In this document: piece by piece, positions 25,686 through 33,989 of the stretch | Position numbering within the stretch: the stretch's first letter is position 1 | Layout: each line of letters opens with the position of its first letter | From: DATATV01 sp035551355 | Lineage (GTDB): Bacteria > Actinomycetota > Actinomycetes > Mycobacteriales > Pseudonocardiaceae | Direction of reading: 5' to 3' | Assembly: GCA_035551355.1 (NCBI GenBank) | Contig: DASZNF010000035.1 | Coordinates: 62,001-126,000, forward strand | DNA length: 64,000 nucleotides | Notes under the pieces: model-generated | The model's input: the letters and a program-made list of their open reading frames with translations, nothing else | Told to the model about the DNA's origin: nothing | Database searches by the model: none | Position numbers and translations under genes: made by a program

Positions 25686-26072
25686 TCAGGAGCCGCTGTC
25701 GTCCGAAGGCGTGCAGTGGACCACGTCGATGACGTTGCTGCCGTCGGCCCAGCCCACCCGCAGCGCGCAGGACAACTGCCCGCCCACCGCGGGCGCGGCC
25801 GAGGACGCCGCGGCCAGTTGATCGCTGGTGGTGTTGACCACGGTGCCCGCGGCCAGCGTGCGGCCGGAGTTCAGCCGGATCGCGCCGACCGTGGTCAGCT
25901 GGGCCAGCCCGCCTGCCTCGTTGCTGTCCACCCGCACCGTCGCGGTGGTCACCTGGGGCGCTCCCGCGGCGCCGACCTGGTTGAACGCGAAGACCGCGAT
26001 GCACCCGGCCGCTCCAAGAACCAGGAAGCACACACCCAGGATCAGCGCACTGCCGATCCCCCGACGACTCAT
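25686..26072 (-). CDS. Membrane-anchored exported protein, unknown
   Basis: 128 residues from ATG 26072, behind GGGAGCAGGCG. One N-terminal hydrophobic helix (ALILGVCFLVLGAAGCIAVFAF) serves as an anchor or uncleaved signal. VLGAAGC resembles a lipobox, so a lipoprotein is possible. The outer part of about 95 residues looks like a small beta domain (TVRVDSNEAGGLAQLTTVG, GQLSCALRVGWADG) with cysteines in LSCAL and VHCTP that could form a disulfide. No family is recognised. It is convergent with the small membrane gene at 25355-25657. Confidence 0.65.
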   Translation of the reverse strand: MSRRGIGSALILGVCFLVLGAAGCIAVFAFNQVGAAGAPQVTTATVRVDSNEAGGLAQLTTVGAIRLNSGRTLAAGTVVNTTSDQLAAASSAAPAVGGQLSCALRVGWADGSNVIDVVHCTPSDDSGS

Positions 26073-26279
26073 CGCCTGCTCCCGCACTCCTCAACTATGC
26101 GACCGGCCCGGCGGTCTCGCTGGGTGCGATGACCTGCTTTTCCCCGTTCGGGTGAGAGATCCGCTCCGGTAGGCCAACGGCCCAGTCCGATCACGCCCAT
26201 CCGGTGGTCATCGCTGCCCCGAGCGCCACCTTCTGCACCACTGAGAACGGTGGTACCACTGCGAACGGCCGGAGGAAGA

Positions 26280-27398
26280 TCAGGCGGGCCGGCCGGTGCG
26301 GGCCCGCTGGGCCCGCACCGGGTCGACCCGGAACGCCGGGCGGTGCGCGGCCGGCCGCTGCCGGGTGCGCAGCCAGGCCAGCCGGTGCGCGGCCTCGGTG
26401 TGGTGGTCGGTCACCGTCACCCCGGCCGTGTCGAACGAGTGCAGCACCGCCCGGTTGCACTCCACCACCGCGCGGTCCCGCCACAACGTGCGCTCGCTGG
26501 AGGTGTCCAGCCCCAGCGCCTGCGCCACCTCCCGGGCCACCCCGTAGGCGGCCTCGTCGGCCAGACCGCGGGCGCCGATCTCGTTGCCCACGTGCCAGGT
26601 GTTGAACGGCGCCGCCGGATAGTCGACCCCGCCGATGCTCAGCCGCATGTTGCTGATCACCGGCGCGGCCGGCCAGCGCAGCCCGAGACCGGCGAACCAC
26701 GGCAGATCCGGGTGGGACAGCGGCACCTCCCGGCACACCTCGGCCGGCAGCGGGAACAGTTTCGGGCCCTCGTGGGCGGTTTCCACCACCAGCGGCAGCC
26801 GGTCGAACCGGCCGCGCGGCGAGGGTTGTTTCCAGCCCATCCGGCGCACCGTGTCGGTCAGCCCGACATACCGGCGATCGCCCAGCGTCCCGTCGGGGAC
26901 CCGGTAGCCGGCGTAGCGGATCAGCTGGTCGTTCCAGATCACCGGGCCCGGCGCGTCGGGCGCGTCGGCGGCGAACACGCTGACCAGTGGGCGGATCGGG
27001 CCCGAACCGATGGCCTGGCGCAGGTGCGACACGCACTCGGCGGCCACCGCGGCGGCGTTGCGCAGCCCGCGCAGGTCGCGCACCTTCAACTGCCGCCACG
27101 GCACCCCGCTGGTGCACCAGCCCGAATCGCGCAGCGCCACCCGCGCCCCGTAGGCCAGTTCCTCACCGGTGTGCCGGTAGCTGCCGGTCTCGTCCAGTTC
27201 GGCCCGCACCTGGGCCAGCCGCGGGCCCAGCGGCCCGGCTTCCGGGTGCGCGTCGTGGAACATCCGCACGAAGTCCTCGGCGGCGCGCGGGTCGACCGCC
27301 GCGGGCAGCGGGGGCATCGGCCGGGTGGTGTCCGCCGCGTCCGGGTCCGGCAGCGGACGGGCCGGGGGGAGCACGATGTCGTCACGTACGGCGGTCAC
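26280..27398 (-). CDS. Divergent nitric oxide synthase oxygenase-like protein, C-terminally short
   Basis: 372 residues from GTG 27398 (TAAGTT box eight bases upstream; leaderless). The bacterial NOS oxygenase fold is clear through its middle: GSYRHTGEELAYGA, WRQLKVRDLR, GPIRPLVSVF, IWNDQLIRYAGY, the FNTWHVGNEIGARGLADE stretch with the substrate-binding Glu273, and the VTDHHT end motif. Cys95 aligns with the heme thiolate. Its setting is changed: where NOS has WRNSNRCIGR this has LRDSGWCTSG, so the proximal heme Trp and the RC.GR residues are lost. After DHHT the protein ends within about 40 residues in an Arg/Pro-rich tail. The usual WTWLIPPxS and final Tyr region, which line the pterin and heme pocket, is absent in all frames. 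True NO synthesis is therefore doubtful; it may be a relative with another function or a decaying gene. Confidence 0.8.
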   Translation of the reverse strand: MTAVRDDIVLPPARPLPDPDAADTTRPMPPLPAAVDPRAAEDFVRMFHDAHPEAGPLGPRLAQVRAELDETGSYRHTGEELAYGARVALRDSGWCTSGVPWRQLKVRDLRGLRNAAAVAAECVSHLRQAIGSGPIRPLVSVFAADAPDAPGPVIWNDQLIRYAGYRVPDGTLGDRRYVGLTDTVRRMGWKQPSPRGRFDRLPLVVETAHEGPKLFPLPAEVCREVPLSHPDLPWFAGLGLRWPAAPVISNMRLSIGGVDYPAAPFNTWHVGNEIGARGLADEAAYGVAREVAQALGLDTSSERTLWRDRAVVECNRAVLHSFDTAGVTVTDHHTEAAHRLAWLRTRQRPAAHRPAFRVDPVRAQRARTGRPA

Positions 27399-27551
27399 GG
27401 CCCGCGAACTTACCCGGTCACGCCGGTCACCCGGCACTGCCAGACGAGTCAAGAAATCAGCCCCCCACACATCGCCCGAACAGGTGAAACAACGACTCGC
27501 AGTCAGCTCAGCGCCGTCGTCCTCGCCACGATCGGGTGGTCCGGAGCAGGG

Positions 27552-28247
27552 TCACACGCGTTCGAAGATCAGGTCCGCGCTGGGCCTGCCCTCCTCGCGG
27601 GCCCGGCTCTCGAACTTGGTCACCGGCCGCCACTCCGGGCGCGGCGCGTACCCGTCGAACCGGTTGCGCAGCAACGGTTCCCCGGCGCACACGGTCAGCA
27701 TCTGCGCGGCGTAGTCGGCCCAGTCGGTGGCCATGTGCAGGGTGCCGCCCACGGCCAGCCGGCTGGCCAGCAGCGCCACGAAGCCGGGCTGGATCAGCCG
27801 CCGCTTGTGGTGGCGCTTCTTCGGCCACGGATCGGGGAAGAACACCCGCACCCCGGCCAGCGACTCGCGCGGCACGTGCTCGCCAAGCAGATCCACCGCG
27901 TCCCCGCGCAGCAACCGCAAATTGGTCAGGCCAAGGGATTCCGCCCGCAGCATCAACTGCCCCAGCCCCGGCGGATACACCTCGACGGCCACATAGTTGA
28001 CCTCCGGCGCGACCGCGGCCAGCCGTGCGGTGGTCTCGCCCATCCCGGACCCGATCTCCAGCAGCACCGGCGCCGGCCGGCCGAACCAGCCGGGGAAATC
28101 CACCGGGCCGTCGGGCAGTTCGGTGACCTCCCGGCCCAGTTTCGCCCAGTGCGTGTCCCAGGCACGCTGCTGGCCCACGGTCATCCGGCCGCCGCGCTGG
28201 ACGTAGCTGACCACCGTGCGCCGCGGCGGATTGTTTTGCTCGGACAA
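27552..28247 (-). CDS. trmB: tRNA (guanine-N7-)-methyltransferase TrmB
   Basis: 231 residues from TTG 28247, with GAGGAGG five bases upstream. It makes m7G46 in tRNA using SAM. Motifs are LLEIGSGMGETTARLA (SAM loop), VEVYPPGLGQLM, the family hallmark FFPDPWPKKRHHKRRL, and TDWADYAAQML near the end. In mycobacteria trmB also lies near pckG, so the linkage is old. The ribosome site is buried in an 18-bp inverted repeat (28253-28296), which may throttle translation. pckG lies upstream on the same strand, 192 bases away. Confidence 0.95.
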   Translation of the reverse strand: MSEQNNPPRRTVVSYVQRGGRMTVGQQRAWDTHWAKLGREVTELPDGPVDFPGWFGRPAPVLLEIGSGMGETTARLAAVAPEVNYVAVEVYPPGLGQLMLRAESLGLTNLRLLRGDAVDLLGEHVPRESLAGVRVFFPDPWPKKRHHKRRLIQPGFVALLASRLAVGGTLHMATDWADYAAQMLTVCAGEPLLRNRFDGYAPRPEWRPVTKFESRAREEGRPSADLIFERV

Positions 28248-28252
28248 CGAGA

Positions 28253-28296
28253 CCTCCTCGCCGGTCACCCTATGTGGCGGGTGACCGACGAGGAGG
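28253..28296 (-). promoter_or_regulatory. Inverted repeat masking the trmB ribosome site
   Basis: Arms 28253-28270 and 28279-28296 are complementary over 18 positions with one mismatch, around an 8-base loop. On the mRNA the second arm contains the GAGGAGG ribosome site of trmB and the first arm carries its complement CCTCCTCG. No U run follows, so it reads better as a translational control hairpin than as a terminator of pckG, although a dual role is possible. Confidence 0.65.
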
Positions 28297-28439
28297 AGGG
28301 AGGCCGGTTCGGGCGCCGTTGCCCCACCGAACTCGTGTCGGGTGGCCGATGGCCAGCCCCGCCGAACCAACATCGCCGACGGGGCCTGTCGAATCAACCC
28401 CTTGACACGGACTTTCCTGGTAACGAAACCGAAACCCGC

Positions 28440-30293
28440 TCAGCCCAGCCGCTGGCGCAGCGCGGCCAGCTCGTCGCGCAGCGAGGTGGGCACCTTGTCG
28501 CCGATCTTGTCGAACCATTCCTCGATCAGCGGCAGCTCGGCCTTCCACTCATCCGGGTCGACCCGCAGCGCGGCCTCGATACCGGCCAGGTCCTCGCCAA
28601 GGCCCTCGGTGTCGATGTCCTCGATGGTCGGCACCCAGCCGATCGGGGTCTCGGTGGCCGCGGCCTTGCCCTCGATGCGCTCGATGGCCCACTTCAGCAC
28701 CCGGGAGTTCTCCCCGAATCCCGGCCACAGGAAGCTCTTGTCCTCGCCGCGGCGGAACCAGTTGACGTAGAAGATCTTGGGCAGCTTGGCCGCGTCGGCG
28801 CTCTTGCCGGTGTCGATCCAGTGCTGGAAGTAGTCCCCGGCGTGGTAGCCGATGAACGGCAGCATCGCCATCGGGTCCCGGCGCACCACGCCGACCTTGC
28901 CCTTGGCCGCCGCGGTGGTCTCGCTGGACAGCGTGGCGCCCATGAAAACGCCGTGCTGCCAGTCCCGAGACTCGGTGACCAGCGGGATGGTGCTCGCCCG
29001 GCGGCCGCCGAAGAAGATCGCCGAGATCGGCACGCCCCTGGGGTCGTTGTACTCCGGCGCGATGATCGGGCACTGCGCCATCGGCGTGCAGTAGCGCGAG
29101 TTCGGGTGGGCCGCCTTCTCCTCCGAGTCCGGCGTCCAGTCCTGCTTCTTCCACGAGGTCAGGTGCGCGGGCGGCACCTCGCCCATGCCCTCCCACCACA
29201 CGTCGCCGTCATCGGTCAGCGCCACGTTGGTGAACACCGTGTTGCCGCGCTCGATGGTGCGCATCGCGTTCGGGTTGGTGTGCCAGTCGGTGCCCGGCGC
29301 CACGCCGAAGAAACCGTTCTCCGGGTTCACCGCGTACAACTGGCCGTCCTCGCCGAAGCGCATCCAGGCGATGTCGTCGCCCAGCGTCTCCACCTTCCAC
29401 CCCGGGATGGTCGGCTCCAGCATGGCCAGGTTGGTCTTGCCACAGGCCGAGGGGAAGGCCGCGGCCACGTAGTAGACCTTGTTCTCCGGGGAGATCAGCT
29501 TGAGGATCAGCATGTGCTCGGCCAGCCAGCCCTCGTCCCGGCCCATCACCGAGGCGATGCGCAGCGAGAAGCACTTCTTGCCCAGCAACGCGTTCCCGCC
29601 GTAGCCGGAGCCGTAGCTCCAGATCATCCGCTCGTCCGGGAACTGGGTGATGTACTTGGTGGTGTTGCACGGCCACGGCACGTCGGCCTGGCCCGGTTCC
29701 AGCGGCGCGCCGACCGAGTGAAGGCAGGGCACGAAGTCGGCCTCGGCGCCATCGGCGGCCACGAACCGCTCCAGGGCCGGGCGGCCCGAGCGGGTCATCA
29801 CGTGCATGGACACGACCACGTACTCGGAGTCGGTCAGCTCAACGCCCAGCATCGGCTTGTCCGCCTCCAGCGGGCCCATGCAGAACGGGATGACGTACAT
29901 CGTCCGGCCGCGCATGCACCCCCGGTACAGGTCGGTCATGATCGGCTTCATCTCATCGGGCGCCATCCAGTTGTTGGTGGGCCCGCAGTCGGCCGGGTCC
30001 TGCGAACAGATGAAGGTGCGTTCTTCCACTCGCGCCACATCGTCGGGATCCGAGGCCGCCCAGAACGAATTCGGTTTGTTCTTCAACCGGGTGAACGTGC
30101 CGGCTTCGACGAGTTTGCTCGTCATCCGTTCCCATTCCGACTCGGAACCGTCGACCCAGACGATCCGGTCGGGCGTGGTCAGCTCGGCCACCTCCCGCAC
30201 CCAGGCCAGCAGCCGGGAGTGCGTGGTGGGTGCCTGATCAAGTCCGAGGGTGCTGGTCTGCGCTGTGACCTCGACGTCTGGCACTGCGGTCAT
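28440..30293 (-). CDS. pckG: Phosphoenolpyruvate carboxykinase (GTP)
   Basis: 617 residues, normal for the GTP-dependent enzyme. It interconverts oxaloacetate and phosphoenolpyruvate with GTP and Mn, the entry to gluconeogenesis. Marks are RSGRPALERFV, FPDERMIWSYGSGYGGNALLG (in parts SYGSGYGGNALLGKK), the P-loop FPSACGKTNLAML with the active-site Cys, GDDIAWM, NPENGFFGVAPGT and the guanine-binding FWPGFGENSRVLKW region. ATG 30293 follows GGAG in CAGGAGACGAGGCGAG. It is transcribed leftward ahead of trmB. Confidence 0.97.
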   Translation of the reverse strand: MTAVPDVEVTAQTSTLGLDQAPTTHSRLLAWVREVAELTTPDRIVWVDGSESEWERMTSKLVEAGTFTRLKNKPNSFWAASDPDDVARVEERTFICSQDPADCGPTNNWMAPDEMKPIMTDLYRGCMRGRTMYVIPFCMGPLEADKPMLGVELTDSEYVVVSMHVMTRSGRPALERFVAADGAEADFVPCLHSVGAPLEPGQADVPWPCNTTKYITQFPDERMIWSYGSGYGGNALLGKKCFSLRIASVMGRDEGWLAEHMLILKLISPENKVYYVAAAFPSACGKTNLAMLEPTIPGWKVETLGDDIAWMRFGEDGQLYAVNPENGFFGVAPGTDWHTNPNAMRTIERGNTVFTNVALTDDGDVWWEGMGEVPPAHLTSWKKQDWTPDSEEKAAHPNSRYCTPMAQCPIIAPEYNDPRGVPISAIFFGGRRASTIPLVTESRDWQHGVFMGATLSSETTAAAKGKVGVVRRDPMAMLPFIGYHAGDYFQHWIDTGKSADAAKLPKIFYVNWFRRGEDKSFLWPGFGENSRVLKWAIERIEGKAAATETPIGWVPTIEDIDTEGLGEDLAGIEAALRVDPDEWKAELPLIEEWFDKIGDKVPTSLRDELAALRQRLG

Positions 30294-30670
30294 CTCGCCT
30301 CGTCTCCTGACTGGACACCACGAACCCGGTACCGGAGACGAACTCCGACCGGGGACGTCACCGTCCTTGGGGATGGCTCCACCCCGCCCGGATGTTCGGG
30401 CGTGCGGACTTTATGGGATCTGCCGAGGTTAGCCGCAACACCTTCGGGATGACGAGCGCGAACCTGTCGCTTCTCTCACAAGAACAATCAAGTTATCGAT
30501 TAAGCACCCGTCCGCCCTGCGGTATCCGGGTGATATCGGACAAGCCGGGACGGGAGGGCACGCCGGACCGGGCGTACCCCGGATTTCCGCTGGGAGTCCG
30601 CCGGGTCCGGCATGATCGGTTCAGCGCCGGGCAACCGTTACCGACCCGATACGCCCACGGCGGGGAAGGA
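30294..30670 (-). promoter_or_regulatory. Intergenic region carrying the pckG promoter
   Basis: This 377-base stretch between the DUF6802 stop and pckG holds no supported gene. On the - strand, candidate -10 boxes TAACCT (near 30429) and TAAAGT (near 30410) occur. An AT-rich island at about 30478-30506 is unusual for this genome and may bind a carbon-source regulator. Nothing else was recognised. Confidence 0.35.
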
Positions 30671-31540
30671 TCAGTTCGGGCTGATCCACTGGCCGGTGCC
30701 GGCGTCGATGCGCACCACACCCGAGCCCGAGTTCGGCGACCCGTGCCAGAACCCGTCCGCCGAGCCGGCGGCCGCCGCACTCGGAGCCGCACCGGGGCCG
30801 GGGTGGCCGGCCGCGCCGCCCAGGTCGCCCCAGTGCTCGTCGCCGGCCGCGTCGGACACCGCGCCGCTGGGCGAGGAGCCGTCCGGGCCGCTCTCGGCCG
30901 GGCCGACCTCCGGGGTGAACGAACCGGACGCGGTGGAGTCCTCGTGGTACTGGCCCTGCGCGTCGAGGTGACCGGTCTCGGTCTCGGTCCACTCGTGGTC
31001 GCCGGTGTGCTCGGCGGTCACCACGTGCCCGTCCGGGGAGATCTCCACCGCCTGATCGGCCTGGCCGTCGCCGTTGGTGTCGGTGTAGAGGATGGTGTCG
31101 CCGTTGGCGTCGTGCACCACCACGGTGTCCGGGGTGCCGTCGGAGTTGGAGTCCACCGTGGCCGGACCGAGGCTCACCTCGCCGGTGGCCGTGTCCACGC
31201 TGATCGACTCCGAGCCGCCGCTGTGCCCGGCCTGCGAGGAGGTGTCCGGTGCGGGCGAGGAGTCCGCGCCGCCGTCGGTCACCCAGTGCCCGGACGCGGC
31301 GTCGAAGTGGGCCTGCCGGGTGACATCGCCCTGGGCGTCCAGTTCGGTCACCTCGTCGGCCGAGCCGTCGTGGTCGGTGTCGGAGTAGACCAGGTGATCG
31401 CCGCCCGCGGTGTCCACCTCGTAGCTGTCCAGCACACCATCGGAGTTGGTGGAGAAGTTCTCCTGCTCGGTGTACTCGTGGCCATCGACGTCGATCTTCA
31501 GCTCGCCGGAATCGCCCGCGTCCCCGTTGTCGATGTACAC
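30671..31540 (-). CDS. DUF6802-type acidic repeat protein
   Basis: 289 residues from GTG 31540; a longer start at 31573 (MRARHRGQ) is possible. The first ~190 residues are very acidic and repeat a calcium-loop-like motif: NSDGVLDSYEVDT, DTDHDGSADEV, DSNSDGTPDTV and DTNGDGQADQA. The repeats alternate with beta-like HLVYSD and TILYTD strands. Gly/Ser/Ala-rich sequence follows, and the C-terminus closes with VVRIDAGTGQWISPN. No signal peptide or membrane helix is visible. I associate this architecture with the actinobacterial DUF6802 family of unknown function. Binding of Ca2+ by the DxDxDG loops is likely from the motif but not shown. Confidence 0.75.
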   Translation of the reverse strand: MYIDNGDAGDSGELKIDVDGHEYTEQENFSTNSDGVLDSYEVDTAGGDHLVYSDTDHDGSADEVTELDAQGDVTRQAHFDAASGHWVTDGGADSSPAPDTSSQAGHSGGSESISVDTATGEVSLGPATVDSNSDGTPDTVVVHDANGDTILYTDTNGDGQADQAVEISPDGHVVTAEHTGDHEWTETETGHLDAQGQYHEDSTASGSFTPEVGPAESGPDGSSPSGAVSDAAGDEHWGDLGGAAGHPGPGAAPSAAAAGSADGFWHGSPNSGSGVVRIDAGTGQWISPN

Positions 31541-31656
31541 GCTCGTCCCCTGCCCTCGATGTCGTGCTCGCAATCAGCACTTGGACCAACGTTAGGCCGG
31601 TTCGGTTCCCCCAGCCAACCAGTTGACGATTCCCAATCGGGTGGCCGGGCGGCCGG

Positions 31657-31674
31657 GCGCCGCGAGCGCGGCGC
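31657..31674 (-). terminator. Hairpin at the end of the dynamin operon
   Basis: GCGCCGC (31657-31663) and GCGGCGC (31668-31674) pair around GAGC. The stem touches the stop codon of the leftward GTPase gene (31675). Confidence 0.55.
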
Positions 31675-33516
31675 TCAGTGCTTGTCGCGCAGCTCGCGGA
31701 TGCCGCCCAGCAGCACGCCGATGCGCTCCCGCCCGGCCCGCGCCTCGGCCAGCTGCCTGCCCACCGCCTGCTGTTGCCTGGCCCGTTCTCCGGCGGCCAG
31801 CTTCATGGTCTTGTCGACCTCGCGCAGCTCCGCCTCGATCGACTCGATCCGCCGGCCCAGCACGTCGTCCAGGGCCAGCGCCAGCTGCTGCTCGGCCTCG
31901 ATCAGCTGCTCGGACACCAGCTGGTCCATGGTGGAGCGGGCATCCGCGATCGCCTCGGTCAGCCACTGCTTCATCTGCTGCTTCTCCGCGGCGTGCTTGC
32001 GGGTGCGGGCCAGCCACCAGCCCGCGCCCAGCCCGATCACGATGGTCGCCGGCAGCACGAACGGGTTCAACGCGGCCACCCCCAGCCCGGCCAGCGGCAG
32101 CGCCGCCACCCGGGCCGCGCCGAACCCGCCGGTCACCCCCATGAACACCAGCAGCCGGTCCTCGGCGTTGGGCGCGCGCTTCTCCGGCGGCCGCAACGAC
32201 ACCGGCGGCCGCTCGCCCCGGGCGAACTGGGCCCGGATCACGTCCAGCTCCTCGGCCGAGAACAACTCGGCCAGCGACACCTCGCTCACCCGGTCCAGCC
32301 GCGCGGACAACCCGGCCGACAGGCGCCCGGACACCAGCTGCAACGCGGTGTCCACCTGCTCGGGCAGTCCCGGCAGCGCCTCCCGGTCGGCCGAGTCGAT
32401 GGCCTGGCGGAACCAGGACTGCAGATCCCGGATCTCCTTGCTCACCTCGTGATTGGTCTCCACCCGGGCCCGCTGCACCTCACCGCGCAGCTTCACCTGC
32501 CAGCCCCGGGTGGACGAGCGGCGCAGCGTCGCCAGCTCGTCCCGGCGGGCCCGCAACGCCTCGGCCTCGTCCTCGGCCCCGGTCAGCGCCCGCTGCCTAC
32601 CGGCCAGCTCCGCCTCCCACGCGGCCAGCCCGGTGTCCAGCGCCCGCAACCCGTTGGCCTGGACCAGCATCACCGACCGCCCCACCACCAGCTCCTGCAG
32701 TGCGGTCTGCACCTGCGGGATCCCGGCCCGCTCGCGCAGCATCGCCGCCGCGTCCGGGTTGGGCGCGGTCGCGGCCAGCTCGAACATCCGGGCCGACACC
32801 GGATGGAACACCGCGTCGGCGAACCGGGGCGCGTACTTGGCCAGCAGTTCCTTGTTCGCGGCCAGCACCTGCCGCCAGCCGCGGAACGCGTCGGTCTTGG
32901 TCAGCGCGAACACCACGGTCTCCACCCGGTCGCCGACCTCCCGCAGGAACCCCAGTTCCGAGGCGGTCAGCGGGGCCGAGGCGTCCACCACGAACAACAG
33001 CGCGGTCGCCGCCTCCGCCGCCTCCTTGGCCAGCTCCCCGTGCATCGAGTCCAGCCCGCCGACCCCCGGGGTGTCGACCAGGGTCAGCCGGTCCAGCAGC
33101 GGCACCGGCCCGGCCACCCGCACGTACCGCGGCGGCAGCTGACCCTCCGGCAGCGTGCCCGACGTGGACACCCAGGCCGGCAACTGGGCCAGCTCGAAGG
33201 CCACCGGCTCCAGCTCCCCCGGGTAACAGGCCAGCGCCTTCCAGTCGTCGGCGTGCTCGAACACCAGATAGGTCGCGGTGGCCGTGTCCGCGTCCACCGG
33301 GGACAGTCCCGGCGTGGCCAGCAACGCGTTGACCAGCGAACTCTTCCCCCGGTTGGTCTCCCCGACGACCACGACGGTCGGGCTGGCCGGGCGCCGGGCC
33401 CGCACCTGCTCCACCCACTCCGCGGTGGCCGGGTCCCCCTGCCTGAGCAGCGCCAGCACCTGTTGCGCGGTCTGCTTCACCGCCTGTGGCAGCGGGATCC
33501 TGGCCGGCGAGCTCAC
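31675..33516 (-). CDS. Dynamin-like GTPase with membrane segment (distal copy)
   Basis: 613 residues from GTG 33516, overlapping the GrpE-like stop by four bases. The GTPase domain has P-loop GETNRGKSS (52-60), DTPGVGGLD (148-156) and TKTD (206-209). A long helical region follows with heptad-like Arg/Glu stretches (AELAGRQRALTGAEDEAEAL). A hydrophobic hairpin (ARVAALPLAGLGVAALNPFV then PATIVIGLGAGWWLA) lies near residues 480-525, as in the membrane paddle of bacterial dynamins. A basic coiled coil forms the C-terminus. Such proteins tubulate or fuse membranes; IniA/IniC of mycobacteria and DynA/DynB of Streptomyces are the comparable pairs. The partner is the GTPase gene at 33986-35587. Confidence 0.88.
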   Translation of the reverse strand: MSSPARIPLPQAVKQTAQQVLALLRQGDPATAEWVEQVRARRPASPTVVVVGETNRGKSSLVNALLATPGLSPVDADTATATYLVFEHADDWKALACYPGELEPVAFELAQLPAWVSTSGTLPEGQLPPRYVRVAGPVPLLDRLTLVDTPGVGGLDSMHGELAKEAAEAATALLFVVDASAPLTASELGFLREVGDRVETVVFALTKTDAFRGWRQVLAANKELLAKYAPRFADAVFHPVSARMFELAATAPNPDAAAMLRERAGIPQVQTALQELVVGRSVMLVQANGLRALDTGLAAWEAELAGRQRALTGAEDEAEALRARRDELATLRRSSTRGWQVKLRGEVQRARVETNHEVSKEIRDLQSWFRQAIDSADREALPGLPEQVDTALQLVSGRLSAGLSARLDRVSEVSLAELFSAEELDVIRAQFARGERPPVSLRPPEKRAPNAEDRLLVFMGVTGGFGAARVAALPLAGLGVAALNPFVLPATIVIGLGAGWWLARTRKHAAEKQQMKQWLTEAIADARSTMDQLVSEQLIEAEQQLALALDDVLGRRIESIEAELREVDKTMKLAAGERARQQQAVGRQLAEARAGRERIGVLLGGIRELRDKH

Positions 33517-33989
33517 GCCTGCGCCCGCAGCTGGTAGACGATCACCACCGGCGCGCGCAGCACCCGCCCGCGGTCGGTGAACCCGACCACCTCGGTCTCC
33601 GCGACCACCCCGTCCAGACCGGTGTCCTGGGTGGGCAGGGTGCCGCCCGCCTCGTGCACCGACGGGTCGAACCGCTGCCCGTCCGGGCGCACCGCGAGGA
33701 CCCCGGCCTCGGCCAGACCGTGCTCGATGCGCTGCGCCACCCCGGAACTGCGGGCCCGGTCCAGCGCGTACAGGCACAACGCCACCAGCGACCGCCGCTC
33801 GCCAAGCGCCTGATCCAGCAGCCCGAACGACGGGTCGGCCGGCTCCGCCGGATTGGCCGCCCAGGCCGCGAACGCCTCGGTCGCCGGTTCCGGGCCGGCC
33901 GGCGCGACGGTGGCGGGTTCGACATTCGGGGTCACGTCGGGTTTCGACGCATCCGCGTCCCCCGTGGTTCCCCGTGTTTGCTCGGTCAT
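33513..33989 (-). CDS. GrpE-like protein between two dynamin-like GTPases
   Basis: 158 residues from ATG 33989, which overlaps the upstream GTPase stop (ATGA). The first 50 residues are a Pro/Ala/Thr-rich tail. The C-terminal half matches the beta domain of the nucleotide exchange factor GrpE: RFDPSVHEAGGTLPTQD then RGRVLRAPVVIVY, where classical GrpE has PFDPNLHEAV...GRVLRPAKV. The long N-terminal GrpE coiled coil is reduced to one helix (RRSLVALCLYALDRARSSG). It is not the housekeeping GrpE, which sits with dnaK. No Hsp70 gene is adjacent here. A role in controlling the flanking GTPases is suggested by the coupled operon. Confidence 0.78.
   Translation of the reverse strand: MTEQTRGTTGDADASKPDVTPNVEPATVAPAGPEPATEAFAAWAANPAEPADPSFGLLDQALGERRSLVALCLYALDRARSSGVAQRIEHGLAEAGVLAVRPDGQRFDPSVHEAGGTLPTQDTGLDGVVAETEVVGFTDRGRVLRAPVVIVYQLRAQA

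Noticed and set aside
26191..26279. A frameshifted remainder of the NOS C-terminus
   Set aside because: Downstream frames contain no WTWLIPP-like or terminal Tyr-rich sequence, so the segment is absent rather than out of frame.
28253..28296. Terminator of pckG
   Set aside because: It lies about 145 bases past the pckG stop, has no U run, and contains the trmB ribosome site; a terminator role cannot be fully excluded.
26250..30452. A 1400-codon open frame on the + strand across the NOS-like, trmB and pckG genes
   Set aside because: It is antisense to three well-identified genes, is His/Arg/Pro/Gln-rich with no domain, and arises from the GC-rich third positions of the true genes.
33513..33989. 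Housekeeping GrpE
   Set aside because: It lacks most of the coiled coil, is not next to dnaK/dnaJ, and is coupled to dynamin genes.
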